From: Channa striata
Taxonomy: Eukaryota > Chordata > Actinopteri > Anabantiformes > Channidae
Reading direction: 5' to 3'
Assembly: GCA_033026295.1 (NCBI GenBank)
Contig: CM065173.1
Span: 9,279,517-9,343,516, forward strand
Length of the DNA stretch: 64,000 nucleotides
A program made the translations under genes and the position numbers. The notes under the pieces were generated by a model, which was not told the origin of the DNA, did no database searches, and saw only the letters and a program-made list of their open reading frames with translations. Positions 50,101-59,374 of the stretch are shown piece after piece; the stretch's first letter is position 1; each line of letters opens with the position of its first letter.

Positions 50101-53100
50101 TGTAAGAGGAAGTCGCCTTTGATTTAATGTAAGAGGAAGTCGCCTTTGATTTAATGTAAATATATCTTCGCACTAATAAGTCAAAATATCTGTTGTTGGC
50201 TTAGCAGTGATTAGCGAGCATTTGCATTTAGTCTACTACTGAAGGACTGCTGCTAACGACCCAATGACAAAACAACAGTGATACCAAAGCACAGTTATGA
50301 CAGAAACTAAAGCGGTCACAAAATGAAGGGTGTAAGAGGATATGAGAGAGTGAATGCGTCCAAGGATGTCAGTTTCTCTGCTTCCTTTTGGGGAAACAGC
50401 TGCAGGGGATGTTCCGAGTCAAGAAGGCTTAACTCGCATCCAGACACTCTTAAGATGGTTTCAGGGATTATAAGTGACTTTGCCCAAAGCCCTGAGGACT
50501 GCAGAGTGTGAAAATGGCTGAGAAGTCAAATTGTGAGGAGAAAGCCACCACTAGGTGCCTGCAGCTACTGGCAAGTTAAATTTATGTTTTTCTTAAATCC
50601 CCTCAACGCTAGTTAGAGTAAAATATAAAATCAATTTCAGAACAAAAATGAACTTCAACACTGAGAGTATCAATTTAAGCGCTGGTCTGTATGACTGCTA
50701 AAAATCTTTTTGACACTGCTAAACATGAAATCTAAATTCTGAATTGTAACCCACACTTTGTTACAACATAAACACTTGCAGTATTTGCCATTACATTACA
50801 AAACATATCCCAAACATGTAGTAACAGATAAGAGAAAAACAATGAATAGTGGGTGAGATAAACAATAAGTTTATCATGAGTAAAGATGAACATCTCTTAC
50901 CTGATCTCCACGCTTAAGGCCAGCTTCTGCTGCCTTGCTCCCAGGCTCCACAGTATCGATGAAGATGCGGAAACCTTTCTCCTGACCTCCAAGAAGGCTG
51001 AATGACAGCAGGGAGTCCCTGGACGGCTTGGTCAAAGTCACCAGTCGTGGCTTGGCTTTAGCAGCACATGCTATATTTAACAGTCTGAGGTGCCCACACA
51101 TTTTCTTGGGGGGGAAAAAAACAAAAAGTTCAACGAATTAACCAGATACAGTTTTACGTGTCTAAAATCTCTGCTAATAACACTTGTTACACTTACTTCT
51201 TTCTCCAGATTGTTTTCGAACTCTTCCAGAAAGTGAGTCATGGCAGGATCGCCCTCAAAGTCATTAAAGTGATTGTTCACCCACAGCAAGACTACCCGTG
51301 TAACCTTGAAAATACATCATCAATATAGGTCAACATACAGTTTACCTACCGACTGTTTGTGTAGCTGTAATGTTCTGCACATCCTGATCCAAAACATCAG
51401 CAAGTGCCTACTGTACATTTCCATTATTCATACATAGTCATTCAATTGTGTTTAATAGAAGTTTAGCATGTTAGACATCCTGTCTCTCATTAATATTAGA
51501 ATTTTTTACTTCATGCACATATTTGTATATGTGACTCTATGTGTGCATACCTTGTCCCTGAGACTTGGGTCGTGGAACCACTCCAGAAGCTTCTTGCCCA
51601 CGACCATGGGGCTGGAGAGGAAGGTCCTGTAGGTCAACAGGAAGTCCTCAATGTAGGTAGGGTCCACCACTGAGTGCTCCTCAACCAGGTGCATGGTGAG
51701 ACGCTCCGGTGTGCCCTGAGGTTTGAGAGAATGGTGTGAAAACAACTTTCATGCAAAATAATTGGCCTTCACAAATGCACACATTTACATATTTAGTCAG
51801 CTGTTAATGGATGTGACTGACCTGCCCAATTTTGTTTATGAAAATGGGAAAAATGTACATAGACTGAATGTAGATTTGTCACCTTGATGACAATGTGTCC
51901 TTTCCTGGTGCCAGTGCGGTCCAGCTCACGGTGCTCCTTCACCATGACAATCTCTCCTTCTTCCTCAACTTTCTGCATGTTCTTTTCCACTTGGTTGAGG
52001 ATACAGCAGTAGTCCTGCTGGGCTATACACACAAACTGCACAAGACAAAGAAAAATAAGAGTTAAGTGCCACATTAATACATTAAGAAAACCCCTACAAG
52101 GGCTTTACACAGGAGTGATGTCGCTGAGACTAAAAGAGACTAAACTGACTGAATCTCAAAATCCAGAGACAATGTTAAACCTCCCAGTTGAAAAGCTCTG
52201 CAAAACCCACACGAAAGTACCACCACTGCACCTACCTGGCAGTCATCCACCTTGGTCTTCATGACACCCTTCATGTACTCCTTCTCCATCGTTGGTGACA
52301 CCCCAAAGCTGTTCCCCATACAGAGGATCTCTGTCCGGCTATCAGGGTACGTCACTTCCACCGACCCGTTCAGAATCACTGACCACGAGTCCAACTAGAG
52401 CCAAAAACCCATCAACACAGTAGTTAGATTTTAGAAAAAGAAAACAGAACACAAACAGAAAAGCAAAGAAGTAAAAAAAGGGAGGAGGAAAAAGCTGATT
52501 CTACAATAATAACTTTGTAGATCAGATTAACTTCAGTCTGATAATATTCCCAGCAGCTGGTGTCCCTTAATGAGTCACAGTTATTTATCAAAAAGAGCCA
52601 TATGCAGTAACTACAAGGGAACTGCTGCACTAACAGATGGACTCTCACTTGCCTCAAAGGGATGGAGCAGTGGCGTGGGATTATTTGAGCTGCCCAGCAG
52701 ACCTAAATGCGTCTATAATATCTCTAAGTTCACTCAAGTCTTGGTACAAGCAATACATAAACAACTGAAGATCACGGAGGACAAAGGATGTTTTCAAGTG
52801 TTCCTGAAAAGCCGACATTTAGGAGATTCTCAGCTCTCACCCCCAACAGCAACAACATGCTCAATGAACCTTGAATTCTCTACAACCAGACATTTACTCA
52901 AGTGACCAGAGCTTGGAGGCAAGTTCTGCTCTCTATTGCTGGAGTGCATTACAGAAAAAAAAGGGGGGGAAAAAACAACTGAATTCTCTTCAGTGAAACT
53001 CATGTTATGTCTTGACTAGAGATTAAGTGACCCCGCTTTAGTAGCTACAGGCATTCTAGAAAGGCCCAGTGATGAGAGTCACCATTCAGGTTTAACAGAG

Positions 53101-56100
53101 CAGAAAAAACATCAAATGAAAGAAGAAAGGATTATTGGTGTGAAGGGGTGAGACTAAGGTTCAGCTCACAGAGAAACACACAATATGTACAATTTTATTT
53201 GTCTTGTCTTGTAACACTTTAAGGCATAAATTTGTAATTATCCATAACCAACTATGACAAAGTTATAGTAAATGTATTATAATCAAAACTGAAAGCTTAT
53301 GAGTGCATGAATATGGACCAACACACACCTCCTCTCCATCATTTAGAACGATGGTCCCTGCGCGTTCAACCACAGCAAAAACCATGACGGCGCAGAGTTC
53401 CCTCCTCACTGACATGGTCATGTTGGCAAACGCTGGCAGTTGATGCATGAACTCCAGTAATTGCTCTGCGAGGGTGGTGGAGGAGAGACAGAGGAAGAAG
53501 TGGACGAGGTTGAGGAAAAAAAAGAGCAAACAGAGTCTTGACACCCAGAGGAGAGAAAGAGGACACGCAGTGCTCTTGGCAAGCCTGCAGTGCTCTCGCT
53601 TACAGCCAAAACAGCACAACTTGGAGGCTGAGCATCAAAATGGATCATCAACGCAATGTGTAGCCAAAAGAAGAATCATTATTTGAAGAAAATAAAGCCA
53701 AATATGAATTCCATCGATACAAACTAATACGGTGAGCCAGATTCAGTTATCGGTTATCTCTGTGTGACTTAAATAGCTTAAGTGCAGACACTGAATCGCA
53801 ACTGAAAATGCATTTTGTCAATGATAATCAAATATAACATACCAAATTATATTTAGGCACAGTGTATTTCAGAGCAAGATTAAACCAGGACACAACAAAT
53901 GTGTATTTGGAGGGCTAGATGTGGATTGTAAGGTGTGTTATTAAGGAATATTGTATGTATAATCCTAGAGTCTGGACAGGGTCCAACATAGGACAGTGCA
54001 CTGGAAGGACTGAAAGTTTGATGTGCTGGGTGAGGTGAGGCGAGAGGATGTTCTGGAGTGACCTAAAAAAGCCTGCCGACACAGGGAAGGAAGTACAACA
54101 GGGGAATGATCGAATGTAGGGGGATGCACTCGTTCTTACCCTGTCTATATTCATCATATTCAGCATCAGTCCACATCTGCAGCTAAGTTCAGAGAGTGTG
54201 TGTACTTATTTTTAAAAACACACCTATCATTATCACCGGAGATGAGTCAGGGCTTTAAGTGATGATATCATGCTGGACGTATGATGATTTATGTTGAAGT
54301 GTGATGCATGTATGATGAGATACTCGAGTGCCCACATTATTATCATCAAAGTAGGAACAAAAAGAGAATAAAAGCTATGACTGGGATCTTACCAATGTCA
54401 TCGTCAGTTCGGTCCATTGGGTCCTTCTCCAGACAGTCCCGCACAATGTCCCGGCTCATGAGGGGGTCCGACGCTCGCTCAATGTCCTCCTCATCGTCGT
54501 CCTCCTCGGAGTCAACGGCAGTCTCTGGCAGGCCACTCAGGTCCATGTCACCTGTTTCGTTCTCTGTGGCCTGCAAAGAGTCGACAGATCAGTGGTTGGT
54601 CAGTGATTTGTGACGAGCACAAGGAGGGATTTGTCGTCGGCGGCCAATATCGGGTTAGAGACTGGATTTTTGCACAAACCAGTGTTCATTTAATGCCACA
54701 TTTTTAATCAAGACATCAAATCACCCATATGCACGCTGATTATAACCTGAACAAACTCATTCATAAACAGCCAGGTAAAAATGCAGCGCAAGTTTCAAAG
54801 CGTGTACACACATCTGAAGTCAATTTACGGCACAAATATTTGCTGCAACACAGCCTTTCCAACAAAAAGCAAACAGTAAAACTGCAGTGCAGATTTGACC
54901 CATTTCATGAAATGGATTAGAGGTATTCAGTACAGTATGAGAAAGACCGGCATCAACACTGCATACCAAATAGTCTGCTATGCATAGTAACTGGCTAATT
55001 AACTCCCAACTTTCCTCCCCCCTCAGCAAACTCCACCGCCTGCCTCATAGTCAGATCCTGTTCTTTGAAAGCACAAGATGAAATGTGTGCGGAGCTGGAA
55101 AAATGAAGATGAGGAGCGAAAGTAATGCAATTACTTGTGCATGAGTGATACGAACACAGTTGCTCTGCTATCATCAAAGAAAATATTTCTATAAATGACA
55201 GAGAGGCCACAGTGTCTGGTTCAAGCTAACACAACACGAAGCCTTCGCACAGAACAAACCAAAGCAGTTGGAAAACAAAAAAATACAAGCCCTGCTTCCT
55301 CCCAACAACAAACCCTCTCACCTCAATGTGGTGCCCGACAGAAATAGCATTAAAAGTTGCCTTTGCAAGCTGCCCACAAAATCCCAGAGCCAGACGCATC
55401 TTCACCTTCCAGACTGTCAGTCTGCTTTTAATTTTTCAATGCTCAAAGTCTCTGTACCTAGTCTCTCACCAAAACCCTATGTCATACCTCTTCAAACGTC
55501 ATGTGCAAAAGGCTCATTAATGATTCAGGCCAGTGTCTGAGTGGCCATTTGGCCGTCACCGGCACATACGCACACACCATGATGGGTGAAACTGGGACAG
55601 AGTCTGCAAACGTGATGTCATTTGACAGTGGAGCGCTGAAAAAGTATACAATAGAAGAAATAAAGTCTAATTTCATATATTGTTAATAAAGATTATAAAA
55701 TAAATCAATTACAATAGTAGTACATAAAAAGCACCATTGAAAATAGAAGCAGTCAGGTTGTAAACACACACTTATTGCCCAAAGTCAACTTAAGGACTTT
55801 CTAGACAGGTTCAGCATCAGCAGACAATGCATTAGGGGAACAAAAAATCAACACAAGAAAATTCGCAATGCATATTTGTAACGGGTTATTTCAACAGAGG
55901 GAAAAACACTTGACACGACACTTGGAGGTACCTTATATACACCGCAAGCTGCGCACAGGTTGCCAGTGCCTTTGTATTCCCTAAACAGGTTTGTTTTCGT
56001 GTCATGTATGCATCAAACATCCATAAATGTGCAGTAAGCATTAAGAGTCAGTGGGCAAGTCAGGTACGCTTAATATTTCATCAGGGCTATTCTTGGATCA

Positions 56101-57528
56101 ATGCTTTCACCATCCTTCTGAAGGACCAATTTCATGATTTATTCAGACACAAAACAGTGTGCTGTGTTGTTGGTGACGTGAGAATGATTTTGGATTCTTA
56201 CCAGGAAGTTTCAGCTGTAGAGACCAGTGAAGGACGGGATATTAGCTCTGCTGCTTAGATGAGCAGCTAAACCACTCAGTGCTTCTCACACCTATATGTG
56301 CAGCAACACGTCATACGGTCATAGTCACATTCACTAAAATTAAAGAGACACTACCAAATTCCTTTGCGCTATTCACATCCACACAACACTGTTGTCTCAA
56401 GTGTAAAGAATTAGGCCTCCTGTAATCCATTTACTTAACCCTACCCCCCATTGAGGATCACAAACATTGCCGGTGATCTACTGGTAGGGCGCAACTTTAG
56501 CTAATGATAAAAAAGCAATGTTGCATAAAACACTTTAAGGAGTCATGCTGATTATCCAAGAACAGCAAGAGATAAATCTAAATAATATTCTTCATTTTTA
56601 TTTCTTTATTTAAATGTTTTTAATTTTCCACCATGACAGTGGGTAGCCTACAATTTAAAATGGGAAGACACCAGTTGCTCAACCCAACAGACTGGTAACA
56701 GACCACCTACTTTCTTTGTTTACTACTCCCTTAATCCTATTATGCTGTTGATTCAGTGACTACCCCGAGTGGTCTAAAGATAAATCTCAAGGGTTAGGAG
56801 ATCATTAGGAAAAGAGAAAGGCAGAATCAACATTTCTGCTTGTTTTAAACCATTCATATTAGCTGTAAATAATTTAGTAGTATTTATTATCTAGGCCTCT
56901 AAACATAAATCAAGTACACCAAGACAAAACTGAATTAGGAAAATTTAATTTGGGCCAGGCATGTGCTACCCACTGAAATATGCAAACAGTGTTGAGGGTT
57001 TAATAGCAGAAACTGCAGTGAACTACAAGCTTGGCATATCTACCGTGGATGAATTATACTATACTCAATTGAACATATACAGACATGTACACAAGCTCCT
57101 GAAGAGATAAACACATTTTTCTCACAATTCATAACCAAAACCATGATCATTTGGTTTAGGATCATTAAAGACAAGGAAAGGCAGAAAATCACTGAATCTG
57201 AAGCAATCAAACCAGTAACTTTGCTTCACTAAGAACAAAAAAAGTTGCCAAATAATCAATTATAAGTCCTAAGTTGGAGAATGTAAAGACAAGTAAAGGT
57301 TCACAGACAAAGGCCCCATAGGTTTAAAGTGGTTTTCCTAGCAAAAAAGATGGAAGAAAGTCGAGAAAACAGGGCAGTATTGGTTATTCAGAGAGACAGA
57401 GAAAGAGAGAGAGAGACATCAAGACACTGCCACAGAGCGGCGAGCAGATGGTTCTAAGACCTGGATCACAAACTGAGGACAGTAGAGCCTGTTCAACCTG
57501 CCCCAGCCAGGCACAGCATGGCCAAACA

Positions 57529-57567
<39 letters not shown>

Positions 57568-59247
57568 CTGTATGATAATACACGAGTCTGGGACAGTCTT
57601 CACAATCATTTGAAAGTTGTATTCTAACAATTCAATGCAATATTCCTCCACAAAACACACGTGCACAATAAGCCAGGAAGTCGACTACACAAAACAAAAT
57701 GACTGTGACCGATGCTCGTGATCACAGTCTCTTGCTCGCTGACACACAAACATGCGCACACAAATAGGCACACAGGGGTGACGGCATTTGGAGCCAATAG
57801 GGTGGGTGCACTACACTAAGAGGATTAGTTGCAGGGTTTGAGGCACATCCACAGTCACAAGATTTTCTGTATGTGTTCTCCGGAGCTCATTTGTGTTCAA
57901 TTTACCTCTGGAGTGGGTGAAATTGCTAGCGTGCAATTCTTTGCTGTTTATTCATACTTTGAGTGTGCTATTTATTATGTTAGTCACACTAACAGTAAAA
58001 TATATGTAGTAAAATCCATTCCTGCTTTTTGAAAAGGAGGATTGGTTTTAAGGCTGCTTAAGGCCTCCTGCTTTGAGACGATGAGGCAGAGCTGGAGTCA
58101 GGATGTAGGCTGGACCACCTGCTCGCAGCCACCAAGCATGCCTGCTCATCTCCTGCTGCGCAGTGACAGCGTACTATTAGTGTCTTACAGTCTATTTGGC
58201 TGCCGAGCATTCCTCTCTTTCCTGAAATTTGTTCCCCTACTTAATGAGACTAACTGGCCCTCCCACTGGCTTATTTGTCATTGAACCAAAGAGTGTTACC
58301 ACATGGAAATCAAATGAGCTGGACTTAGCTCAAACTCGATTTAATATTAACACATGTATCATCACATTTACAAAACATTAGCATGGCAGTTTGTTTTCCA
58401 CTACATATATGAGTGGATATGTTCATGTTATTTAGCATTGCCTTGTAAGCCCACATAAAGCAGGTTTCCATTTCAAATCATTCACTTTCCTCATAAAGTT
58501 ACATCATCTAAATATTCTGATATCTCCCCGTTAAACAACAACTATTGTACACATTCATTAATAGGCCAGTGTAAAACAAGTCTTCTTGGGCCCCTTTTTA
58601 TAATTAGTTAGATTTTTTGAGAATAAATGAAAGATGAAAGAACATTTTTATTATCCTATCTGCAAAGCAAATGTGAAGGTAAACCCAGGTGACAATTAAC
58701 TTCGCTAAGAAAAGAGATTCTGTCTTAAAGGCATTTAAAAAAAAAAAAAGGCAAATAACAACTAGTAAACATTTTATATTTAGTTTGTCTGACTCGAAAC
58801 TGTAATGTACACAAAAGTTGAAGCTTAAGTCTTGGAATAAACATGAGCAGTGTTCATCTTTAACTGTTAAAATAAAGGATTTTTCTTAGAATGTCAAATC
58901 CTTTCAGATTTAAAGGAGTAAATAAATAAAATTAGCAACAGAACAGAATTAACCCTAGCTAGACAGAGGGAGCTTTTTTTCTCTGGTGACACATTTGATG
59001 ACTCCCTCTGCTCAATTTACGAATTAATCTACTAGTTAACAAACTACACCACCTACTGAACTATCCGGGGGGAGTCCATTTTGGGGATCCAGCACCACAG
59101 GTGTGGAGGCCTTACCTGGTAAATGTCTGACAGGCTGCTGCTTCCAGAGTCGCTGGTGATACTACATCCTGAGTGGCTGGAGGAGACGTGGGTCACCTGT
59201 GGGTGCAAGCCGTCGGCCAGGTGAAGTCTGCTGAAGTCTGCAGGGAG
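38159..59247 (-). CDS. rapgef2: rapgef2, Rap guanine nucleotide exchange factor 2 (multi-exon, 5' incomplete)
   Basis: This gene encodes a guanine-nucleotide exchange factor that loads Rap1/Rap2 with GTP at membranes and cell junctions. Joining 22 constitutive exons gives about 1440 residues, if one missing base in the 45.2 kb exon is allowed for; human RAPGEF2 is about 1500. Domain order, counted from the first exon seen: Ser-rich segment 1-44, acidic linker 45-103, cNMP-binding-like domain about 104-250, REM about 254-365, PDZ about 384-448, RA about 596-676, CDC25/RasGEF about 678-905, then a Ser/Pro-rich tail. The tail carries PPGY and PPDY motifs, known in this family as NEDD4 WW-domain ligands, and ends in VSAV, a class I PDZ ligand. 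All introns are GT-AG and all phases agree except for the single-base lesion. Stretches such as [19 protein letters not shown] favour RAPGEF2 over RAPGEF6. The start codon lies upstream of the recognised exons. Confidence 0.96.
38185..39559 (-). other. rapgef2: rapgef2 intron before the last exon
   Basis: A 1.4 kb intron with GT-AG ends. I see no additional exon or recognisable repeat in it. Confidence 0.8.
39560..39850 (-). CDS. rapgef2: rapgef2 exon: PPxY-containing tail
   Basis: The exon is 291 nt, from [19 protein letters not shown] to PEEEEDG. The acceptor is TGTGTCACCTCAG and the donor GGATG|GTGAGT. It carries two PPxY motifs, PPGY and PPDY ([16 protein letters not shown]). In mammals these motifs recruit NEDD4-family WW domains, leading to ubiquitination. 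The end is acidic ([10 protein letters not shown]). Confidence 0.95.
40375..40895 (-). CDS. rapgef2: rapgef2 exon: long Ser/Gly-rich tail segment
   Basis: The exon is 521 nt, from [19 protein letters not shown] to TTGGKGLI. The acceptor is CTTCTTCACAG and the donor CATTT|GTGAGT. The island [20 protein letters not shown] and the block [20 protein letters not shown] are conserved. Between them, the mammalian segment with HTHFDYSGD is replaced by a low-complexity stretch ([13 protein letters not shown], then a run of Ser), so this part is lineage-specific. Confidence 0.95.
40998..41199 (-). CDS. rapgef2: rapgef2 exon: [13 protein letters not shown] tail segment
   Basis: The exon is 202 nt, from [19 protein letters not shown] to TDPDQYSLG. 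The acceptor is CTCTTCTCTTCAG and the donor CTCGG|GTAGG. DSGHSE resembles a DSGxxS beta-TrCP phosphodegron; RAPGEF2 is reported to be degraded by SCF-beta-TrCP after phosphorylation, although the site used there is from memory and not confirmed here. Confidence 0.95.
41200..42429 (-). other. rapgef2: rapgef2 intron with a small hairpin
   Basis: A 1.2 kb intron. At 41890-41909 there is a 7-bp stem (GCGTCTT/AAGACGC) within two copies of GTCTTTCTATGAA. No extra exon is seen, although mammalian RAPGEF2 has additional residues at this junction. Confidence 0.7.
42430..42579 (-). CDS. rapgef2: rapgef2 exon: Ser/Pro-rich tail segment
   Basis: The exon is 150 nt, from [19 protein letters not shown] to [12 protein letters not shown], ending in phase 1. 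The acceptor is AAATGCCCGCAG and the donor AAGG|GTAAGC. The multiple SP/TP sites are candidate proline-directed phosphorylation sites. Confidence 0.95.
42703..42716 (+). promoter_or_regulatory. CTCF-like motif in a rapgef2 intron
   Basis: The + strand reads CCTCTAGGTGGCAG, 13 of 14 core positions. It points away from the two minus-strand sites, a divergent arrangement. Confidence 0.35.
43006..43173 (-). CDS. rapgef2: rapgef2 exon: Pro-rich tail segment
   Basis: The exon is 168 nt, from [19 protein letters not shown] to [11 protein letters not shown]. It lies 104 bp after the previous exon. The acceptor is GCCCTATTTAG and the donor [30 protein letters not shown] matches the conserved RAPGEF2 island. 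The Gln-rich stretch of the mammalian protein is shorter here. Confidence 0.94.
43278..43501 (-). CDS. rapgef2: rapgef2 exon: post-catalytic basic segment
   Basis: The exon is 224 nt, from [19 protein letters not shown] to [14 protein letters not shown]. The acceptor is GTGTGCGACCAG and the donor ACGC|GTGAGT. It holds the basic [19 protein letters not shown] stretch, whose RRSS is a plausible basophilic kinase site, and the coiled [13 protein letters not shown] helix. Confidence 0.96.
43502..45167 (-). other. rapgef2: rapgef2 intronic interval containing the KKKWRSLG microexon
   Basis: Two introns (43502-44698 and 44723-45167) flank the 24-nt cassette. A short AT run lies at about 43915-43926. 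Nothing else is recognisable. Confidence 0.75.
44699..44722 (-). CDS. rapgef2: rapgef2 24-nt alternative microexon (KKKWRSLG)
   Basis: The 24-nt cassette lies between acceptor CATTCTCTAG and donor TTAGG|GTAAG. Its phase fits both neighbours. Inclusion inserts eight residues, giving [15 protein letters not shown]. The same basic/aromatic KKKWRSLG insert is, as I recall, an alternative segment of mammalian RAPGEF2, and KKRWRSLG occurs in RAPGEF6, which supports an old conserved microexon. It sits just after the catalytic domain. Confidence 0.85.
45168..45290 (-). CDS. rapgef2: rapgef2 exon: end of RasGEF domain, one base short (frameshift)
   Basis: The exon is 123 nt. It begins [20 protein letters not shown] and runs in frame to GRMAS, then hits TGA at 45199-45201. 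After the TGA, the family's conserved [10 protein letters not shown] reads in the +1 frame up to the donor ACCAG|GTAAGG. The flanking exon phases require 124 nt, so one base is missing around 45199-45204. A sequencing or assembly indel is likely; a true null allele would truncate the protein at about residue 902 and remove the whole C-terminal tail. Confidence 0.93.
45775..45986 (-). CDS. rapgef2: rapgef2 exon: CDC25/RasGEF catalytic domain, second part
   Basis: The exon is 212 nt, from [19 protein letters not shown] to [10 protein letters not shown]. The acceptor is TTCTCCTCACAG and the donor GAAG|GTAGAT. It contains the conserved [20 protein letters not shown] end of the catalytic core. No frame disruption is seen. 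Confidence 0.97.
46222..46605 (-). CDS. rapgef2: rapgef2 exon: CDC25/RasGEF catalytic domain, first part
   Basis: The exon is 384 nt, from [19 protein letters not shown] to [10 protein letters not shown]. The acceptor is CTGTCATCAG and the donor ATTAG|GTCTGT. It includes the [14 protein letters not shown] helix, [13 protein letters not shown], and [19 protein letters not shown], which leads into the catalytic helical hairpin. A Cys (FELFCAIEP) replaces Arg/Asn seen in the mammalian protein. Confidence 0.97.
46765..47005 (-). CDS. rapgef2: rapgef2 exon: Ras-associating (RA) domain
   Basis: The exon is 241 nt, from [18 protein letters not shown] to [10 protein letters not shown]. The acceptor is CATGTTCTCCACAG and the donor GGCAG|GTAATG. 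It encodes nearly the whole RA domain, which binds GTP-loaded Rap1 or Ras for membrane recruitment and positive feedback. The conserved [19 protein letters not shown] stretch is intact. Confidence 0.96.
47456..47470 (-). CDS. rapgef2: rapgef2 candidate 15-nt alternative microexon
   Basis: A 15-nt segment lies between a strong acceptor (TTGTTTCTGTCCTTCCAG) and a strong donor (AA|GTGAGTATC), in the intron between the 47.9 kb and 47.0 kb exons. Its length is a multiple of three and its phase fits both neighbours. Inclusion would replace one Asp with VPVILN just before the RA domain without a stop. No expression evidence is visible, and I do not recall this microexon from mammals. It could be a chance pair of splice-like signals. 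Confidence 0.5.
47913..48070 (-). CDS. rapgef2: rapgef2 exon: linker before RA domain
   Basis: The exon is 158 nt, from [17 protein letters not shown] through [18 protein letters not shown]. The acceptor is TTACCATAG. The donor CCTG|GTGTGT leaves phase 1, which fits both the next constitutive exon and the candidate 15-nt microexon at 47456-47470. Confidence 0.94.
48669..48945 (-). CDS. rapgef2: rapgef2 exon: PDZ-RA linker, basic
   Basis: The exon is 277 nt and starts [12 protein letters not shown]. The acceptor is CCTCCTCACTAG and the donor TACAA|GTAAG. It carries [19 protein letters not shown] and [13 protein letters not shown], both RAPGEF2-like. Between LLTR and NGAPHLP there is an acidic stretch ([13 protein letters not shown]) about ten residues longer than in the mammalian protein as I remember it. 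Confidence 0.95.
49147..49255 (-). CDS. rapgef2: rapgef2 exon: second half of PDZ domain
   Basis: The exon is 109 nt and encodes [20 protein letters not shown] to ITVKTNL, ending in phase 1. The acceptor is CCTCCCTTCAG and the donor TTTTAG|GTAAC. It is too short for a simple ORF search but unambiguous by homology and phase. A Leu replaces the Phe remembered from mammals at the boundary codon. Confidence 0.95.
49975..50097 (+). mobile_element. SINE 3' end (teleost family) inside a rapgef2 intron
   Basis: It reads CAGTGGCTGCCCACTGCTCC, GATGGGTTAAATGCAGAGGA and GACAATAAAGTTTCTTCTTC in order, the typical 3' part of an abundant fish SINE with a TTC-rich tail. The tRNA-like head is not recognisable, so the copy is 5'-truncated. 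It is antisense to rapgef2. Confidence 0.7.
50101..50154 (+). repeat. Perfect 27-bp tandem duplication
   Basis: Two identical 27-bp units starting TGTAAGAGGAAGTCGCC lie end to end right after the SINE tail, followed by the start of a third (TGTAA). Perfect identity suggests a recent duplication or a polymorphic minisatellite. Confidence 0.95.
50901..51104 (-). CDS. rapgef2: rapgef2 exon: end of REM and first half of PDZ domain
   Basis: The exon is 204 nt (68 codons), from [19 protein letters not shown] to EAGLKRGDQ. It lies only 92 bp downstream of the previous exon. The acceptor is CCCCCCCAAG and the donor CAG|GTAAG. The PDZ part contains [20 protein letters not shown]; in the carboxylate-binding loop GF is kept while the mammalian protein reads GFGIF. 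Confidence 0.95.
51197..51304 (-). CDS. rapgef2: rapgef2 exon: REM module, second half
   Basis: The exon is 108 nt (36 codons), from [19 protein letters not shown] to FENNLEKE. The acceptor is TATTTTCAAG and the donor GAA|GTAAGTG. It continues the REM helices with no frame disruption. Confidence 0.95.
51551..51715 (-). CDS. rapgef2: rapgef2 exon: RasGEF N-terminal (REM) module, first half
   Basis: The exon is 165 nt (55 codons), from [19 protein letters not shown] to [10 protein letters not shown]. The acceptor is CAAACCTCAG and the donor [24 protein letters not shown] is the REM signature helix. The REM module packs on and stabilises the CDC25 catalytic domain. Confidence 0.96.
51883..52035 (-). 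CDS. rapgef2: rapgef2 exon: end of cNMP domain and linker to REM
   Basis: The exon is 153 nt (51 codons), from [19 protein letters not shown] to [10 protein letters not shown]. The acceptor is TCTTGTGCAG. The donor AAG|GTGACA is weaker than its neighbours. YCC replaces the YCR I remember in mammals. Confidence 0.95.
52236..52394 (-). CDS. rapgef2: rapgef2 exon: middle of cNMP-binding-like domain
   Basis: The exon is 159 nt (53 codons, phase 0), from [18 protein letters not shown] to MKTKVDDCQ. The acceptor is TTTGGCTCTAG and the donor CAG|GTAGG. It contains [20 protein letters not shown], where a canonical phosphate-binding cassette would sit. The usual FGE...R pattern is not present, consistent with the family's atypical domain. 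Confidence 0.95.
52395..54392 (-). other. rapgef2: rapgef2 introns flanking the first cNMP exon
   Basis: Two introns (52395-53328 and 53466-54392) around the 137-nt exon. Apart from A- and G-rich runs near 52960-52975, nothing distinctive is seen. Confidence 0.7.
53329..53465 (-). CDS. rapgef2: rapgef2 exon: start of cNMP-binding-like domain
   Basis: The exon is 137 nt and encodes [20 protein letters not shown] through TIVLNDGEE. The acceptor is CCACCCTCGCAG and the donor GAG|GTGTGT. It forms the first helix and early beta strands of the cyclic-nucleotide-binding fold. In RAPGEF2 this domain is degenerate and cAMP binding is disputed. Confidence 0.95.
54393..54570 (-). CDS. rapgef2: rapgef2 exon: acidic linker
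   Basis: The exon is 178 nt, from [20 protein letters not shown] to MDRTDDDI, ending in phase 1. The acceptor is CTCTTTGCAG and the donor ATTG|GTAAG. It contains a dense run of Asp/Glu ([10 protein letters not shown]) followed by [19 protein letters not shown], which is diagnostic of RAPGEF2 against RAPGEF6. Confidence 0.95.
54571..59115 (-). other. rapgef2: Large rapgef2 intron (4.5 kb)
   Basis: The largest complete intron. It contains a (CA)17 microsatellite and short GA runs (about 57405-57418). Small ORFs inside it have no recognisable similarity. I see no additional exon. Confidence 0.75.
57533..57566. repeat. (CA)17 microsatellite
   Basis: A perfect 34-bp CA run in the 4.5 kb rapgef2 intron. 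Confidence 0.95.
59116..59247 (-). CDS. rapgef2: rapgef2 exon: N-terminal Ser-rich segment (most 5' exon seen)
   Basis: The exon is 132 nt (44 codons, phase 0 at both ends), from [14 protein letters not shown] to SSSLSDIYQ. The acceptor reads TGTGTATGTGCAG and the donor CAG|GTAAG. The Ser/Gly-rich [17 protein letters not shown] stretch is strongly conserved in RAPGEF2. In mammals the preceding exon differs between isoforms: a short start or a long start with an extra cNMP-like module. Neither was recognised between 59248 and 64000. Confidence 0.93.
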
Positions 59248-59350
59248 CTGCACATACACACACAACATACACACAGATGGTCAATATCAGCCAAGCCAGC
59301 GGCCACTACTAGTCACTCACACTCACGGTGACTGCCAGGCGTTTTGGAAA

Positions 59351-59374
59351 CACACACACACACACACACACACA
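59351..59374. repeat. (CA)12 microsatellite
   Basis: A perfect run about 100 bp upstream of the acceptor of the most 5' rapgef2 exon seen (UG-rich on the pre-mRNA). Confidence 0.95.

Larger units (their letters stand above)
49256..50900 (-). other. rapgef2: rapgef2 PDZ-splitting intron with SINE insertion
   Basis: A 1.6 kb intron dividing the PDZ domain. It contains a + strand SINE-like 3' end followed by a perfect 27-bp tandem duplication, annotated separately. The rest is unremarkable. Confidence 0.75.
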
